DNA from: Methanosarcina sp. UBA5
GTDB lineage: Archaea; Halobacteriota; Methanosarcinia; Methanosarcinales; Methanosarcinaceae
DNA length: 5,932 bases
Direction: 5' to 3'
NCBI RefSeq assembly: GCF_002505485.1
Contig: NZ_DAVG01000035.1
Location: 1 to 5,932, forward strand
The position numbers were made by a program, and so were the translations under genes. Positions 5,787 to 5,932 of this stretch are shown here, piece after piece (position 1 is the stretch's first letter; each line of letters begins with the position of its first letter). A model generated the notes under the pieces. It did no database searches. It had not been told where the DNA came from and saw only the letters and a program-made list of their open reading frames with translations.

Positions 5787-5932
5787 TCAAGCCTCCTTAA
5801 CCCTCAGGAGTGTAGCAAGTTCTTCCCCTTCCCTTCCAATAGTTGACAGGTCTCTCGAAATTTCCGACTTTTCAAGATATTTCTCTGTCCTGACCCTTCC
5901 TGGCTCTTCGATTTTGATGGTAATTTCCCCTT
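5787..5932 (-). CDS. C-terminal end of an unrecognised soluble protein, cut by the window edge
   Basis: On the minus strand a frame is open from the window edge to TGA at 5787-5789, giving 47 complete codons. I do not recognise the protein. The visible tail is rich in Glu, Lys and Arg and has no hydrophobic segment; it begins GEITIKIEEPGRVRTEKYLE and ends ATLLRVKEA, as expected for a beta strand followed by charged helices. Of the three minus-strand frames, one closes quickly and another reads as a basic, serine- and lysine-rich chain; this one has the most protein-like composition, which is why it is chosen. The stop lies 33 bases upstream of the ATPase TTG with no TATA box obvious in between, so the two genes probably share a transcript. 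Whether it is a regulator or an unrelated neighbour cannot be told from this fragment. Confidence 0.6.
   Translation of the reverse strand, partial: GEITIKIEEPGRVRTEKYLEKSEISRDLSTIGREGEELATLLRVKEA

Overview
The window looks like a piece of a methanogenic archaeal chromosome, most probably from Methanosarcina or a close relative. This is inferred from several things seen together: a Thi4 enzyme with a histidine where yeast carries its sacrificial cysteine, TATA-type promoters including one in front of a tRNA, a tRNA-His gene that encodes its own G-1 but no CCA, a COG1031-type radical SAM protein, and moderately AT-rich spacers with pyrimidine-rich tracts. No species call is possible without a database search.

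Layout. Positions 1-504 (+) are the C-terminal two thirds of a Thi4-family thiazole synthase, cut by the window edge. The 411-base spacer after it holds nested inverted repeats, a strong TATA box, tRNA-His(GTG), a T-rich stop region and the likely promoter of the next gene. Positions 916-2643 (+) encode a 575-residue radical SAM protein with a C-terminal helix-hairpin-helix and an unusual CX5CX2C cluster motif. The next 300-base spacer has no gene but contains degenerate tandem repeats of about 22 bp and a pair of competing hairpins. A small two-helix membrane protein follows at 2945-3154 (+). Facing it on the minus strand are a full-length MgtA-like P-type ATPase (3225-5753) and, 33 bases upstream of that, the last 47 codons of an unrecognised soluble protein (5787-5932), probably in the same transcript.

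Functional links are loose. Thi4 makes the thiazole half of thiamine. The radical SAM protein probably modifies a nucleic acid or nucleic-acid-associated substrate, but its reaction is not known to me. The ATPase moves a cation, probably Mg2+, across the membrane. Nothing here looks like a defence island, mobile element, CRISPR array or prophage. The items most worth following up are the radical SAM protein, the small membrane protein, the truncated partner gene of the ATPase, and the structured spacers.
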